Positions 14,582 through 23,361 are shown, numbered from the stretch's first letter. The stretch is 24,354 nucleotides of DNA from JBCBTD01 sp039818825 (GCA_039818825.1 JBCBTD010000058.1:1-24354); one strand, 5' to 3'. Made by a program: numbers and translations. The notes: generated by a model from the letters alone, not told the origin.

Positions 14582-15427
14582 TCATTTGGACATCTTGAGC
14601 ATTACCGTCCCGATCAACGTAATGCCTGTGGATGCCAACCGCGCCAGGTCGAGGCGCTCCTTGAGGACGAAGACGCCCAAGAGCACAGCGAACACCATGC
14701 TCGTTTCCCGGACAGCAGAGACCAGTGCCATCGGCGCCTGCGTCATCGCCCAAATGACGATCCAATACGCCAAGAGCGAAATGATACCCCCGAGCGCTCC
14801 GACCTTCCAGGATTTCCGCACCGACAGAAAAACTTGATCCCTTCGTAGATATAGCGCCAACAACGTTATTGGAATTCCGTTGAAGAGGTGGACCCAGAAA
14901 GTGTAGCTGTGCGCACTTTCGGCAAGACGGGCACCCAAACCATCTACGACCGTGTATCCAGCTATGAACACACCCGTGCCCAAGGCATACAGCATTGCCT
15001 GGGGTTCCCTGAAGCCTGCCGCGCCACGCGTAAGAGTCAGGCTCATGATCCCCAGCGCGATGACGACAACCGACAGACCAGCCTGGCGGCTCAGTGTTTC
15101 ACCGACGATCGCGACGGATATGACCGCAACGATGAGCGGCGCGGAACCCCGGGAGATAGGATAGACGTGGCTCAGATCACCATAACGATATGCGTTGATC
15201 AGAAACACGCAGTAGGCAGTGTTCAAAGCGGTTGAAGCCCAAATGTATGGCCAGCTTTCCGACGTTGGAACAGCGACGAATGGGACAACCAGCATGGCAA
15301 CGGCAACTTGACTCATCATCATGATTGCTATCATGACGAGCCGATCGGCATTCACTTTGACCAACGCGTTCCATGCCGCATGCAATACGGCTGCGCCAAT
15401 CACCATTGCAAACACTCCGGTCGTCAT
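14582..15427 (-). CDS. EamA-family permease, possibly phosphonate-associated
   Basis: This is a 281-residue membrane protein with ten predicted helices in two EamA repeats. It begins MTTGVFAMVIGAAVLHAAWNALVK, a typical DMT opening (AA.LHA.WNA..K). The pairs YGDLSHVYPISRGSAPLIVAVIS and APMALVSAVRETSMVFAVLLGVFVLKERL mark the repeat ends. It sits downstream of a phnM-type gene on the same strand; a DMT-like permease family (TIGR03340) is known beside phosphonate-catabolism operons, so a role in phosphonate or product transport is a reasonable inference. Base composition is clearly more AT-rich than its neighbours, suggesting recent transfer. The start is ATG 15427 with GGAG about 5 nt upstream. 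Confidence 0.85.
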   Translation of the reverse strand: MTTGVFAMVIGAAVLHAAWNALVKVNADRLVMIAIMMMSQVAVAMLVVPFVAVPTSESWPYIWASTALNTAYCVFLINAYRYGDLSHVYPISRGSAPLIVAVISVAIVGETLSRQAGLSVVVIALGIMSLTLTRGAAGFREPQAMLYALGTGVFIAGYTVVDGLGARLAESAHSYTFWVHLFNGIPITLLALYLRRDQVFLSVRKSWKVGALGGIISLLAYWIVIWAMTQAPMALVSAVRETSMVFAVLLGVFVLKERLDLARLASTGITLIGTVMLKMSK

Positions 15428-15729
15428 ATCGATCTCCGCGTTCGGTATTTTTTCATCTCTGTACTCGATCTCGGCTCGTTGGCCCGGCCCGAACCGTGAA
15501 TTGCTCCATGGCCAGCGGAAAGTGCTCGGGAAACAGCGTTCGGGCTTCGAGGTCTTTTGATACGACCGGCAGACGGAATCTATATTATGCGCTTGCCACT
15601 GGATAGATGACCGCTTCGGGTCAAACTGAGCCGTAGCCGCCCCCGAGGGGGCTTGGCCGGCTACAGGCCGAAGGTGGTCCCCTGAGCTGATCTCCGCGAT
15701 CATCCTAGCGGGTCGCGTCGCGCAAGCGG
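15428..15729. other. Intergenic region between phnM-like and permease genes
   Basis: This 302-base gap separates two leftward genes. It holds the hairpin at 15633-15664 and an AT-rich patch at 15580-15592 whose minus strand reads cataatata, a possible -10 for the permease, though no good -35 is seen at the right distance. No gene is supported here. Confidence 0.5.
15633..15664 (-). terminator. Hairpin downstream of the phnM-like gene
   Basis: GTAGCCG at 15633-15639 pairs with CGGCTAC at 15658-15664, enclosing an inner stem of CCCCC/GGGGG around 15640-15651. It begins about 65 nt past the phnM-like stop on the transcribed (minus) strand. Only a short gttt follows, so termination would be inefficient or factor-dependent; the permease may still receive readthrough. 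Confidence 0.45.
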
Positions 15730-16866
15730 TCAGCGGCCGAAGCTCGTCACGGTGCCGCCGACGACGGTGTGGACGAGGCGCCACGGACCCGAGCCGTCGA
15801 TCACCACGGCATCGGCACGGCGACCGATCTCGATGGTTCCGCGGTCGCGCAGACCCATCGCCGCCGCCGGGTTCCGGGAAACGAGGCTCCAGGCCTCACT
15901 CAGGGACCGAACGCCTCGCTCGACGAGACGCTCGGCAGCATGCAGCGGGCTTGGATAGTAGTAGTCGGACGCCAGCGCGGTACACAGGCCGTCGCGCACG
16001 GCGTCCTCGGCCGACATGGTCCCTTTGTGGCTGCCACCGCGCAGGACGTTCGGACCACCCATGACGACGTGTTCGCCGTTCGCAACGGCCTCCGCCGCGA
16101 CCTCGCGCGTGAGCGGAAACTCGCAGACGCGCATTCCGAGGCGGCGGTGGGTCGCCCGCTCGTCGCAGGTCCGTTCGTCATGGGACAACATGGCGGCGCC
16201 GTGCTGGCGGGCCAGTTCGGCCACCTCCAGGACCTTGGCCGGAACGTCCGGCGCCCGACGCCCGACGTTTTCGGCTTCGAGCAGGTACTGCTCCAGCGTG
16301 ACGCCGGCGCGCTTCGCCCACTGGTCCAGCTTCTCGTGGCGGCCGGTGCTCAACAGTTCCATGGTCGAGGTCGTGTGGTCGTTGAAAGCGATCGCCGGTG
16401 TCGGGTGCCGGGCGAGCCAGCGCGCGATGTCGTCGATGGCCTCGTGAGCAAAAACCTCCCAACGCAATTGAATGCGATGATCGGCCATCAAGCGTGGACC
16501 CAACGCCTGCAGCCCGTCCATGAAGCGGCGCCCCGCGGCGAGACTTCGCGCACCGGGCTCCCAGGAAACCGTCAGGCCGTGGAAGGCGGTGGTGATACCG
16601 TTGGCGACCAACTGCCGGTCGACCGAGCCCATCGCGATCGGAAACGGGATGTCGACACCAGGACGCGGATGCAGTTCGACTTCGAAGGCGTCGCCGTGGA
16701 CGTCGACGATGCCGGGCAGCACTCGGTATCCGTGGCAGTCGATGCGCATGCAGTCGGCTGCTGGCTTCTCGACGATTTCGCCATCAGCCATGTGCCCGTC
16801 GGCGACCTCCAGGTCGCCTCGGGGCGTGAGCACCTGGCCGCCCGTCAGAGAAACAGACGTCGTCAC
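15730..16866 (-). CDS. phnM: PhnM-family amidohydrolase (RPnTP diphosphatase-like)
   Basis: This is a 378-residue amidohydrolase-superfamily enzyme. PhnM removes pyrophosphate from alpha-D-ribose 1-methylphosphonate 5-triphosphate in the carbon-phosphorus lyase pathway. Seen here: an N-terminal beta-sandwich piece, VLPGIVDVHGDAFE (His57-Gly-Asp59, the metal-site HxD-like motif), the PRPGVDIPFPIA stretch, NGITTAFHGLTVSWEPG, the SHDE metal-ligand segment, VVMGGPNVLRGGSHKG and ALASDYYYPSP, all family blocks. I chose GTG 16866, with GGGAAGGAA just upstream, over the longer frame to 16956. No phnG-L genes are in the window, so the gene is either distant from them or serves another substrate. Confidence 0.85.
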   Translation of the reverse strand: MTTSVSLTGGQVLTPRGDLEVADGHMADGEIVEKPAADCMRIDCHGYRVLPGIVDVHGDAFEVELHPRPGVDIPFPIAMGSVDRQLVANGITTAFHGLTVSWEPGARSLAAGRRFMDGLQALGPRLMADHRIQLRWEVFAHEAIDDIARWLARHPTPAIAFNDHTTSTMELLSTGRHEKLDQWAKRAGVTLEQYLLEAENVGRRAPDVPAKVLEVAELARQHGAAMLSHDERTCDERATHRRLGMRVCEFPLTREVAAEAVANGEHVVMGGPNVLRGGSHKGTMSAEDAVRDGLCTALASDYYYPSPLHAAERLVERGVRSLSEAWSLVSRNPAAAMGLRDRGTIEIGRRADAVVIDGSGPWRLVHTVVGGTVTSFGR

Positions 16867-16971
16867 GTTCCTTCCCTCTGCACGTTGCACGCGTGAGATG
16901 TCTGCTCCAGGCTCGAGCTGCCGTGTGCCAAGCTTCGCGACTGCCGTGCACACCACGTTTGCGTAGGCCCG

Positions 16972-17519
16972 CTAGCCCGCTGGCGCTACGACCACCGAGC
17001 TGATTTCGAGCCCGTCCGCACCGTCACCGGCCCCGAAGGTGCGCGTGATCGTCCAGTCCGCGTTATCGATCTCGACGACCGTGCCGCCGATCTCGGCGCC
17101 CATGTCGAGGAACGCGCCGTCGGGCGCGAAGAACAGCGACGCCGGCTTCTGGGCGCCGACCGCACTGACCTCCACGGTGGCGATCTGCTCCCGGCTCGCG
17201 GCATCGAACACCACCACCCGGTCGCCGTCGCGATCACGCTGTCGCTGTCACCGAGCCAGGCGATGCCGTGCCGCGCCAGGTGCGGCTCGATCGGGATCGT
17301 CTCGACCAGCTCAGCCCCCTCGACGTCGAAGACGTTCAGCTCGCGCTCGATGGACCCGTCTTCCAGGTAGGATACGCCGACCACGAACCGCTCGTGCGGC
17401 GATGGCCCCGTCGCGCGCCGCGCCACCTCCTCGCCCGTTGCCAGGTCGATGAAACTGACCGTGCCCTCGACCTCGTTGGCGACGATGAGGGTGCTCGCCG
17501 CGGCAGGCGACAGGACCAT
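16972..17519 (-). pseudogene. Truncated, frameshifted beta-propeller (YVTN-type) protein remnant
   Basis: Two leftward frames together encode about 180 residues of beta-propeller repeats: LIVANEVEGTVSFIDLATGEEVAR, GIAWLGDSDSVIATAT, then in another frame VVVFDAASREQIATVEV, SLFFAPDGAFLDMG and VVEIDNADWTITRTFGAGDGADGLE. The switch of frame falls near 17218-17225, where adding one base would restore a continuous protein. Such propellers are usually more than 300 residues with a signal peptide; here the 5' part is missing too and no signal is seen upstream. It is therefore likely a decaying gene, though a sequencing error could explain the frameshift alone. It lies divergent from the cytochrome gene; such propellers often pair with c-type cytochromes. 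Confidence 0.65.
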
Positions 17520-17621
17520 TCGCACGACCGGCGCCGACCCGAGCCGCGCGCGAAACGGATGGCTTGACCTTCCAGCGGCTAGAAGCGCCAGCGTCTCGGC
17601 AGGGCTCGGATCGGAGGTCGA

Positions 17622-18077
17622 ATGAACCGAAGCTGGGTGGCGCTGGCCGCAAGCACCGTGGTGGTGGCCGCCGCCGCTGCGTGGATGTCGTGGCCGGTGT
17701 CGACCGAGGTCGCTGACCCGAACGACCGCGAGCAGGTTGCCCGCGGTGAAATCGTCTATGCCGAGTCCTGCGCGTCGTGCCACGGCCTCGACCTCGAAGG
17801 ACAACCGAACTGGCGAAGGCCCCTGCGTTCGGGCGGAATGCCGGCACCGCCCCACGACGTCACCGGGCACACGTGGCACCACCCTGACGCACTGCTCTTC
17901 GCCTACACGAAGCACGGCGGTGCCGCGGTGGTCGGTGGTGGCTTCCAAAGCAACATGCCGGGCTTCGCCGACATACTCGACGACGACGAGATCTGGGCCG
18001 TGCTCGCCTTCATCAAATCGCGCTGGCCGGAGCACATCAGGCAGCGGCAAGCCGAGATCGACGCCGCACACCGATAG
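17622..18077 (+). CDS. Monohaem class I cytochrome c, periplasmic
   Basis: This is a 151-residue exported electron carrier. Residues 3-25 are a signal or anchor helix (WVALAASTVVVAAAAAWMSW). The haem site is CASCH (Cys50, Cys53, His54), followed by GLDLEGQPNWR, and the distal ligand is probably Met112 in SNMPGF. The C-terminal DDDEIWAVLAFIKSRWP helix is standard for the class I fold. GGAGG precedes ATG 17622. Partner enzymes are not evident: the propeller gene next door is broken, and the downstream oxoprolinase is not a redox enzyme. It starts 52 bases before the oxoprolinase gene on the same strand. Confidence 0.9.
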   Translation: MNRSWVALAASTVVVAAAAAWMSWPVSTEVADPNDREQVARGEIVYAESCASCHGLDLEGQPNWRRPLRSGGMPAPPHDVTGHTWHHPDALLFAYTKHGGAAVVGGGFQSNMPGFADILDDDEIWAVLAFIKSRWPEHIRQRQAEIDAAHR

Positions 18078-18129
18078 CGCCCTTCGGCCCAAGCCCGCTA
18101 CACTGCCCACGACCGACGGAGGGCGCGCG

Positions 18130-21100
18130 ATGGCCGGCTGGCAGTTCTGGATCGACCGGGGCGGGACCTTCACCGACGTGGTGGCGCGCGACCCCGATGG
18201 CGGGATCTCCGTCACCAAGCTCTTGTCCGAGAACCCGGAGCACTACGACGACGCGGCGCTCGAAGGCATCCGCCGGGTGTTGGGCACCCCACGCGACGCG
18301 CCGCTGCCGGCGAACCGCATCGACGCCATCAAGATGGGTACGACCGTCGCCACCAATGCGCTCCTGGAACGGAAGGGCGAGCCGACGGTGCTCGCCATCA
18401 CCCAGGGCTTCGGCGAGGCGCTGCGCATCGGCTACCAGCAACGCCCCGACATTTTTGCCCGCCGCATCGTCCTGCCGTCCTTGCTCTATGGCCGGGTGGT
18501 CGAGGTCGTCGAGCGGATCGGCGCCGACGGCGTCGTGACCACCCCGCTCGACGAGGCCGCGGCCGAAGCCGCGTTCGCCGCAGCCCTCGCCGCCGGCTTT
18601 CGCGCCATCGCCATCGTCACCATGCACGCCTGGCGCAACCCCGAGCACGAGCGCCGCCTCGGCGCGATCGCCGCCCGGCTCGGCTTCACCCAGATTTCAC
18701 TCTCCCACCAGGTGTCGCCGCTCATCAAGCTCGTCGGCCGCGGCGACACCACCGTCGTCGACGCCTACCTCTCGCCGATTCTCAGGCGCTATGTCGACCG
18801 GGTGGCGGCCAAGACCGGCGACGGCCGGCTGATGTTCATGCAGTCCAACGGCGGTCTGGTGGACGCCCACCGCTTCCAGGGCAAGGACGCGATCCTCTCC
18901 GGCCCCGCCGGCGGCGTGGTCGGCGCCGTGGAGACGGCCAAGCTCGCCGGATTCGAAAAGATCGTCGGCTTCGACATGGGCGGCACCTCGACCGACGTCA
19001 CCCACTACGCCGGCGAACTGGAGCGGCGCTTCGAGACCGAGGTTGCTGGTGTGCGGATGCGCGCGCCGATGATGGCGATCAACACCGTCGCCGCCGGCGG
19101 CGGCTCGATCGTGACCTTCGAGCGCGGCCGCTTCCGCGTCGGCCCGGAAAGCGCCGGCGCCAATCCCGGCCCCGCCTGCTATCGCCGCGGCGGCCCCCTC
19201 ACCGTTACCGACTGCAACCTTGCTGTCGGCAAGCTGCAGGCGGACCTCTTCCCCGCCGTCTTCGGCCCGAACGCCGACCAGCCGCTCGATGCCACCGCGT
19301 CCCGCGCGCGGCTGGAGGAGATACGGTCCCAGGTCGAGCACGAAACCGGCATCGCCTACGCGATCGACGAGATCGCCCATGGCGCTTTGATGATCGCCGA
19401 CGACAACATGGCCAACGCCATCAAGGAAATCTCGATCCAGCGCGGCTACGACGTCCACACCTACACGCTCGTCTGCTTCGGCGGCGCCGGCGGCCAGCAC
19501 GCCTGCAACGTCGCCGACGCGCTCGGCATCACCCGGGTGATGATCCACCCGCTGGCCTCGGTGCTCTCGGCTTACGGCATCGGCCTCGCCGACCTCCGCT
19601 GTGTGAGGCAGCGCGCGGTCGAAGCGCCGTTGGACGCCGCCGTCGCCGATCTCGCGACCATCGAGCGGACGCTCGCCGACGAAGCCAAGGCCGAGCTGCG
19701 GGCCCAGGGCATCGCGGCTGCCGACATCACCACCACGACCCGCGTACACCTCCGCTACGAGGGCACGGTCACGCCCATCCCGGTCGCCATGGGCAGCGCC
19801 CAAGACCTCCGTCGCCGCTTCGAGCACGAGCACAAGAGCCGCTACGGCTTCGTCGTCGACGGCCGCGCCCTGGTTATCGAGCAGCTTGCCGTCGAGGGCA
19901 TCGGTGCCATGGCCGGCATCGACGAGCCCGAGGAGGCGCTGATCCCGCGCCTCGCCGATGCGCCGATCGAGCCGTTGCGCACCGTCGAGCTGTTCGCGAG
20001 CCCCGCCCCGCGTGAGCCCGCCGAGCGCTGGACCGCGCCCGTCTACGACCGCGCGGCGATCACCCCTGGCGACTCGGTCGCCGGCCCGGCGCTGATCGTT
20101 GCCGACACCACCACCGTCGTCGTCGATCCCGAATGGCGCGCCATGGTGAACGGCCGCGACCACCTGGTGCTGGAGCGCCTGGAGCCCGTCGAGCGCCAAT
20201 CCGCCGTCGGCACCACGTCAGACCCGATCATGCTGGAGATCTTCAACAACCTGTTCATGACCATCGCCGAGCAGATGGGTGTGACCCTGCAGAACACGGC
20301 CTACTCGGTGAACGTCAAGGAGCGCCTCGACTTCTCCTGCGCCGTGTTCGACCCCACCGGCGGCCTCGTCGCCAACGCGCCGCACATGCCCGTGCACCTG
20401 GGCTCCATGTCCGAGAGCGTCCGCGCCGTCTTGCGCAAGCGCGGCGGCAAGCTGAAGCCCGGCGACGCCGTCGCCCTGAACGACCCCTACAACGGCGGCA
20501 CGCATCTGCCCGACGTCACGGTCATCATGCCGGTGTTCGACACGAAGGGTGAGCTGATCTTCCTCACGGGGTCCCGCGCCCACCATGCCGACATCGGCGG
20601 CATCACCCCCGGCTCGATGCCGGCGGACAGCACCCACATCCACCAGGAAGGTGTGCTGTTCGACGACTTCACGCTGATGGAAGCCGGCGAAGTCCGCATG
20701 GGCGCCCTGCTCGAGCTGCTGCGCTCCGGCCCCTACCCGGCACGCAACCCCGAACAAAACGTCGCCGACCTGCAAGCGCAGATCGCCTCTTGCCACCAAG
20801 GCGCCCGGCAACTCCTGAACATGGTCGAGCAGTTCGGCCTCGACGTGGTGCAAGCCTATATGGGCCACGTCCAGGCCAACGCCGCCGAACAGGTCCGCCT
20901 GGTGCTCGACCGGCTGCAGGACGGGCGCTTCGTCTACCCCAACGACATGGGCCAGGAGGTCCACGTCGAGGTCACCATCGACAAGGACGCCCGCCGCGCC
21001 CGGGTCGACTTCACCGGCTCGTCAACCCAGGCCGAGAACAACTTCAACTGCCCGGCCGCCGTCACCCGTGCCGCCGTCCTCTACGTGTTCCGCACCCTGG

Positions 21101-21744
21101 TCGATGCCGACATCCCGTTGAACGAAGGCTGCCTCGAGCCGATCGATCTGGTCCTGCCCGAAGGCTCCCTGCTCGACTGCCGCTATCCTGCCGCCGTCTG
21201 CGCCGGCAACGTCGAGACCTCGCAGTGGATCACCGACACGCTCTTCGGCGCGCTCGGTGTCATGGCCGCCGCCCAGGGCACCATGAACAACCTCACCTAC
21301 GGCAACGCCAAGCTCCAGAACTACGAGACGACCTGCGGCGGCTCCGGCGCCGGCCCCGACTACGACGGCACCTCCGCCGTCCACACCCACATGACCAACT
21401 CCCGCCTCACCGACCCCGAGCTCCTGGAGCTGCGCTTTCCGCTCACCCTCGCTTTTCACGAGATCAACCACGGCTCGGGCGGCCGCGGCGCCCACAAGGG
21501 CGGCGACGGCACCATCCGCAAGCTCCTCTTCCACGAGCCGATGGAGGTCATCGTCCTCGCCAACCACCGCGAGGTCCCGCCCTTCGGCCTCCAGGGCGGC
21601 GAGCCGGGCGCCGTCGGCCGGCAATGGATCGAGCGGAAGGGCGGCACGATCGACACCATGACCGGCCGCGACAAGCGCTGGGTCGAGCCGGGCGATGCGC
21701 TGGTTCTGCAGACGCCGGCAGGTGGCGGGTACGGGGAGGCGTAG
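18130..21744 (+). CDS. Single-chain 5-oxoprolinase / hydantoinase A-B fusion
   Basis: This 1204-residue cytoplasmic enzyme is of the ATP-dependent 5-oxoprolinase type (5-oxo-L-proline to glutamate), full length for the fused form. The N-terminal HyuA half (1 to about 690) opens with FWIDRGGTFTDVVA, then KMGTTVATNALLERKGE, GPAGGVVGAVETAK, the actin-like ATP site GFDMGGTSTDVTHY, and GGAGGQHACNVA. The HyuB half begins near residue 697 (DPIMLEIFNNLFMTIAEQMG) and contains NVKERLDFSCAVFD, NDPYNGGTHLPDVTV, RAHHADIGG and GGSGAGPDYDG. GGAGG precedes ATG 18130. Related enzymes act on hydantoins or N-methylhydantoin, so the exact lactam is inference. No 5-oxoproline transporter or PxpABC genes are seen. 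Confidence 0.9.
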   Translation: MAGWQFWIDRGGTFTDVVARDPDGGISVTKLLSENPEHYDDAALEGIRRVLGTPRDAPLPANRIDAIKMGTTVATNALLERKGEPTVLAITQGFGEALRIGYQQRPDIFARRIVLPSLLYGRVVEVVERIGADGVVTTPLDEAAAEAAFAAALAAGFRAIAIVTMHAWRNPEHERRLGAIAARLGFTQISLSHQVSPLIKLVGRGDTTVVDAYLSPILRRYVDRVAAKTGDGRLMFMQSNGGLVDAHRFQGKDAILSGPAGGVVGAVETAKLAGFEKIVGFDMGGTSTDVTHYAGELERRFETEVAGVRMRAPMMAINTVAAGGGSIVTFERGRFRVGPESAGANPGPACYRRGGPLTVTDCNLAVGKLQADLFPAVFGPNADQPLDATASRARLEEIRSQVEHETGIAYAIDEIAHGALMIADDNMANAIKEISIQRGYDVHTYTLVCFGGAGGQHACNVADALGITRVMIHPLASVLSAYGIGLADLRCVRQRAVEAPLDAAVADLATIERTLADEAKAELRAQGIAAADITTTTRVHLRYEGTVTPIPVAMGSAQDLRRRFEHEHKSRYGFVVDGRALVIEQLAVEGIGAMAGIDEPEEALIPRLADAPIEPLRTVELFASPAPREPAERWTAPVYDRAAITPGDSVAGPALIVADTTTVVVDPEWRAMVNGRDHLVLERLEPVERQSAVGTTSDPIMLEIFNNLFMTIAEQMGVTLQNTAYSVNVKERLDFSCAVFDPTGGLVANAPHMPVHLGSMSESVRAVLRKRGGKLKPGDAVALNDPYNGGTHLPDVTVIMPVFDTKGELIFLTGSRAHHADIGGITPGSMPADSTHIHQEGVLFDDFTLMEAGEVRMGALLELLRSGPYPARNPEQNVADLQAQIASCHQGARQLLNMVEQFGLDVVQAYMGHVQANAAEQVRLVLDRLQDGRFVYPNDMGQEVHVEVTIDKDARRARVDFTGSSTQAENNFNCPAAVTRAAVLYVFRTLVDADIPLNEGCLEPIDLVLPEGSLLDCRYPAAVCAGNVETSQWITDTLFGALGVMAAAQGTMNNLTYGNAKLQNYETTCGGSGAGPDYDGTSAVHTHMTNSRLTDPELLELRFPLTLAFHEINHGSGGRGAHKGGDGTIRKLLFHEPMEVIVLANHREVPPFGLQGGEPGAVGRQWIERKGGTIDTMTGRDKRWVEPGDALVLQTPAGGGYGEA

Positions 21745-21830
21745 TCCCGACCGTCGCCTGCCGCCGCGCCGCAATGATGACACGCGACGCCATCCTCTCG
21801 TTCATTTTCTCGGGTTCGCGCCGCGGCAGC

Positions 21831-21860
21831 TTGACACTGCATTTCTGCACGTCTTACACT
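21831..21860 (+). promoter_or_regulatory. Candidate sigma-70 promoter for the sorted exoprotein gene
   Basis: A perfect -35 TTGACA lies at 21831-21836, with TACACT at 21855-21860 (18-base spacer) as the best -10, in an AT-rich island directly upstream of the start codon at 21897. The -10 matches 4 of 6 consensus positions. Confidence 0.5.
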
Positions 21861-21896
21861 CATTACACAATCATTCATAAATATAGAGAGTTCATC

Positions 21897-22619
21897 ATGA
21901 AGACTGGGAACTTGTTGCCTGCTGCGAGCGCCGTGTGGCTCTTGGCTTGCGGCACTGCCATGGCTCACACGACCGTGGTCGAGTCGATCACGGAGGACAA
22001 CGGCCGCTACTCCTCGTTCGGTGAGACTGATCCCAATTCGCCGAACATCGTGGTTGGGGACACCGAAGGCACCGGCTTCCGCAGCTACTTCGCATTCGAT
22101 CTCACCGATCTGCGTTCGCAAACCTTTACGTCCGGGTCACTGAATTTCTTTGCCGACAACGGCAGCTACCTGAACGTAGGCAGTGCCGTAGGGTTCGAGT
22201 TGTTCGATTACACGGGATCCATCCAGGACCTCGTCGACGGCAACGGCGGCGTCGCGGCCTATGTCGACTTGGGCACGGGCGGCTCTTACGGCGCGGTGGA
22301 GTTCCCGACGCCGGGGGCCCCGGGTAGAATGCCGGCGGTGTCCGTTCCTTTGGACATCTGGGCGATCGACGCCATCAACGCGCTGCTGGGCGGGACCGGC
22401 CCTTACCTCTTCGCCATGGGCGGCGTCTGCACCACCTGTTCGACCAACCAGCTCTTGTGGGCTGGGTCCAGCGATCTGACGGCGGCGCAGCTCCAGCTGA
22501 CGCCCACCGACGTCACGCCGATTCCGCTCCCCGGCGGGTTCGTCCTGCTTGCGCCCGTCGCGGCAGCAATGTTCGGCGCCGCTCACCTCCGGCGCCGCCC
22601 CGGCAAGACGAACGGCTAG
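21897..22619 (+). CDS. Exported protein with PEP-CTERM/VPLPA-type sorting signal
   Basis: This is a 240-residue secreted protein. Residues 1-23 are a Sec signal ending ACGTAMA-H. The C-terminus has the three-part sorting signal read by exosortase-type enzymes: IPLPGG (about 209-214), a hydrophobic helix FVLLAPVAAAMFGAAHL, then RRRPGKTNG. The body is Gly/Asn/Asp/Ser-rich and beta-like (RSYFAFDLTDL, SLNFFADNGSYL) with a CTTC pair near residue 180, suggesting an extracellular matrix or surface protein; no enzyme motif is seen. The exosortase is not in this window. The start codon has only a weak ribosome site (agagag). The gene has its own promoter, so it is probably monocistronic. Confidence 0.8.
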   Translation: MKTGNLLPAASAVWLLACGTAMAHTTVVESITEDNGRYSSFGETDPNSPNIVVGDTEGTGFRSYFAFDLTDLRSQTFTSGSLNFFADNGSYLNVGSAVGFELFDYTGSIQDLVDGNGGVAAYVDLGTGGSYGAVEFPTPGAPGRMPAVSVPLDIWAIDAINALLGGTGPYLFAMGGVCTTCSTNQLLWAGSSDLTAAQLQLTPTDVTPIPLPGGFVLLAPVAAAMFGAAHLRRRPGKTNG

Positions 22620-22620
22620 C

Positions 22621-22667
22621 GCGGTCGCCCCACCGATCCGGCGGAAGGCCCTCCGGTCGGGAACCGC
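22621..22667 (+). terminator. Hairpin immediately after the exoprotein stop
   Basis: GCGGT (22621-22625) pairs with ACCGC (22663-22667), and inside it CCGATCCGG (22633-22641) pairs with CCGGTCGG (22653-22660) with one bulge. It starts one base after the stop codon. No T tract follows. Confidence 0.4.
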
Positions 22668-22974
22668 CGCCTGATCTCCCGGCGAGCGCGCCCGACGGTC
22701 GCGCTCTCGGCAACGGCTCGCCCGCTCGAACGTCGGTCGTTCGAGGGCCGCTCCCGGCGCCCCAAGGCCGCTCGCTGGAGACCACGATCCACTGAGACGA
22801 ACGGGGGTTGGTCCGGCCGGTGGTCACCGCGCTCCACGCGCTTCGCACCCCGCACGGAGCGGCGCCGGACGGGGGAATCCGGGGAGCGAAGAGCTAAGGA
22901 AGGACCGGTCCGCCCGGCAGCTCCGGCCTGTACGGCGCAGTCCCTCGCCAGAGATTGCAGTACTGCTTCGGACG

Positions 22975-23092
22975 GATTGTGTTGAAAAGCTCCTGAACGA
23001 GTACTTTGGCGCCCATATCTTGAGGGCGACCCCAGCGGCTGACGCAATATCTTGCGGCTCGATCGGTCGGTTTCGAGCTTTTCAACAGAATC
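22975..23092. repeat. MITE-like element with 18-bp terminal inverted repeats
   Basis: The left end is gattgtgttgaaaagctc (22975-22992); the right end (23075-23092) is its inverse complement with a single mismatch (17/18). The 82-bp interior has no ORF of note and contains a direct repeat atatcttg (23015-23022 and 23047-23054). No target-site duplication is obvious. It could also be two fused ends of a lost insertion sequence. Confidence 0.5.
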
Positions 23093-23361
23093 GACCCTTT
23101 TTGGGCGCGGCGGCGTCGCGAGTGCGGCGTACGCCGAGGCCGGATGGCCAAGACTGCTTGAGGCGGACTTGGTTCACGAAAGCCCGTTCCGCCCCACGGG
23201 CCGGACGCGCCAACATGCCTGTGTATGGACTCCGGCCAACTCAGTTCTTCTTCGACTTGCGCTTCCAAATCTGTATATTGGTCAAGCGCAGCTGGCAGGT
23301 ACTGAACGTTCTTGTAGCATCCTAGTCAGTGAAATTGCTAGAGAGTAAAGAGAAATAGCGA

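Larger units (their letters stand above)
22620..23361. other. Gene-free region with hairpins and a MITE-like element
   Basis: No frame here looks like a protein. After the first hairpin come GAGCGCG/CGCGCTC (22684-22706) and CTCGAAC/GTTCGAG (22725-22745), both perfect 7-bp stems. A 118-bp inverted-repeat element occupies 22975-23092. Base composition drops to the right of about 23240, ahead of the helicase gene; a tatatt at about 23273-23278 could be a -10, but no matching -35 is convincing. Confidence 0.5.

Noticed and set aside
17520..18218. Upstream continuation of the propeller frame antisense to the cytochrome gene
   Set aside because: It is the complement of the cytochrome c gene and shows no signal peptide or propeller repeats.
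18697..20199. Leftward 500-codon frame opposite the oxoprolinase
   Set aside because: Antisense shadow of a highly conserved gene.
22894..23268. Leftward 124-codon frame in the gene-free region
   Set aside because: It runs across the inverted-repeat element, has no recognisable domain and no ribosome site.
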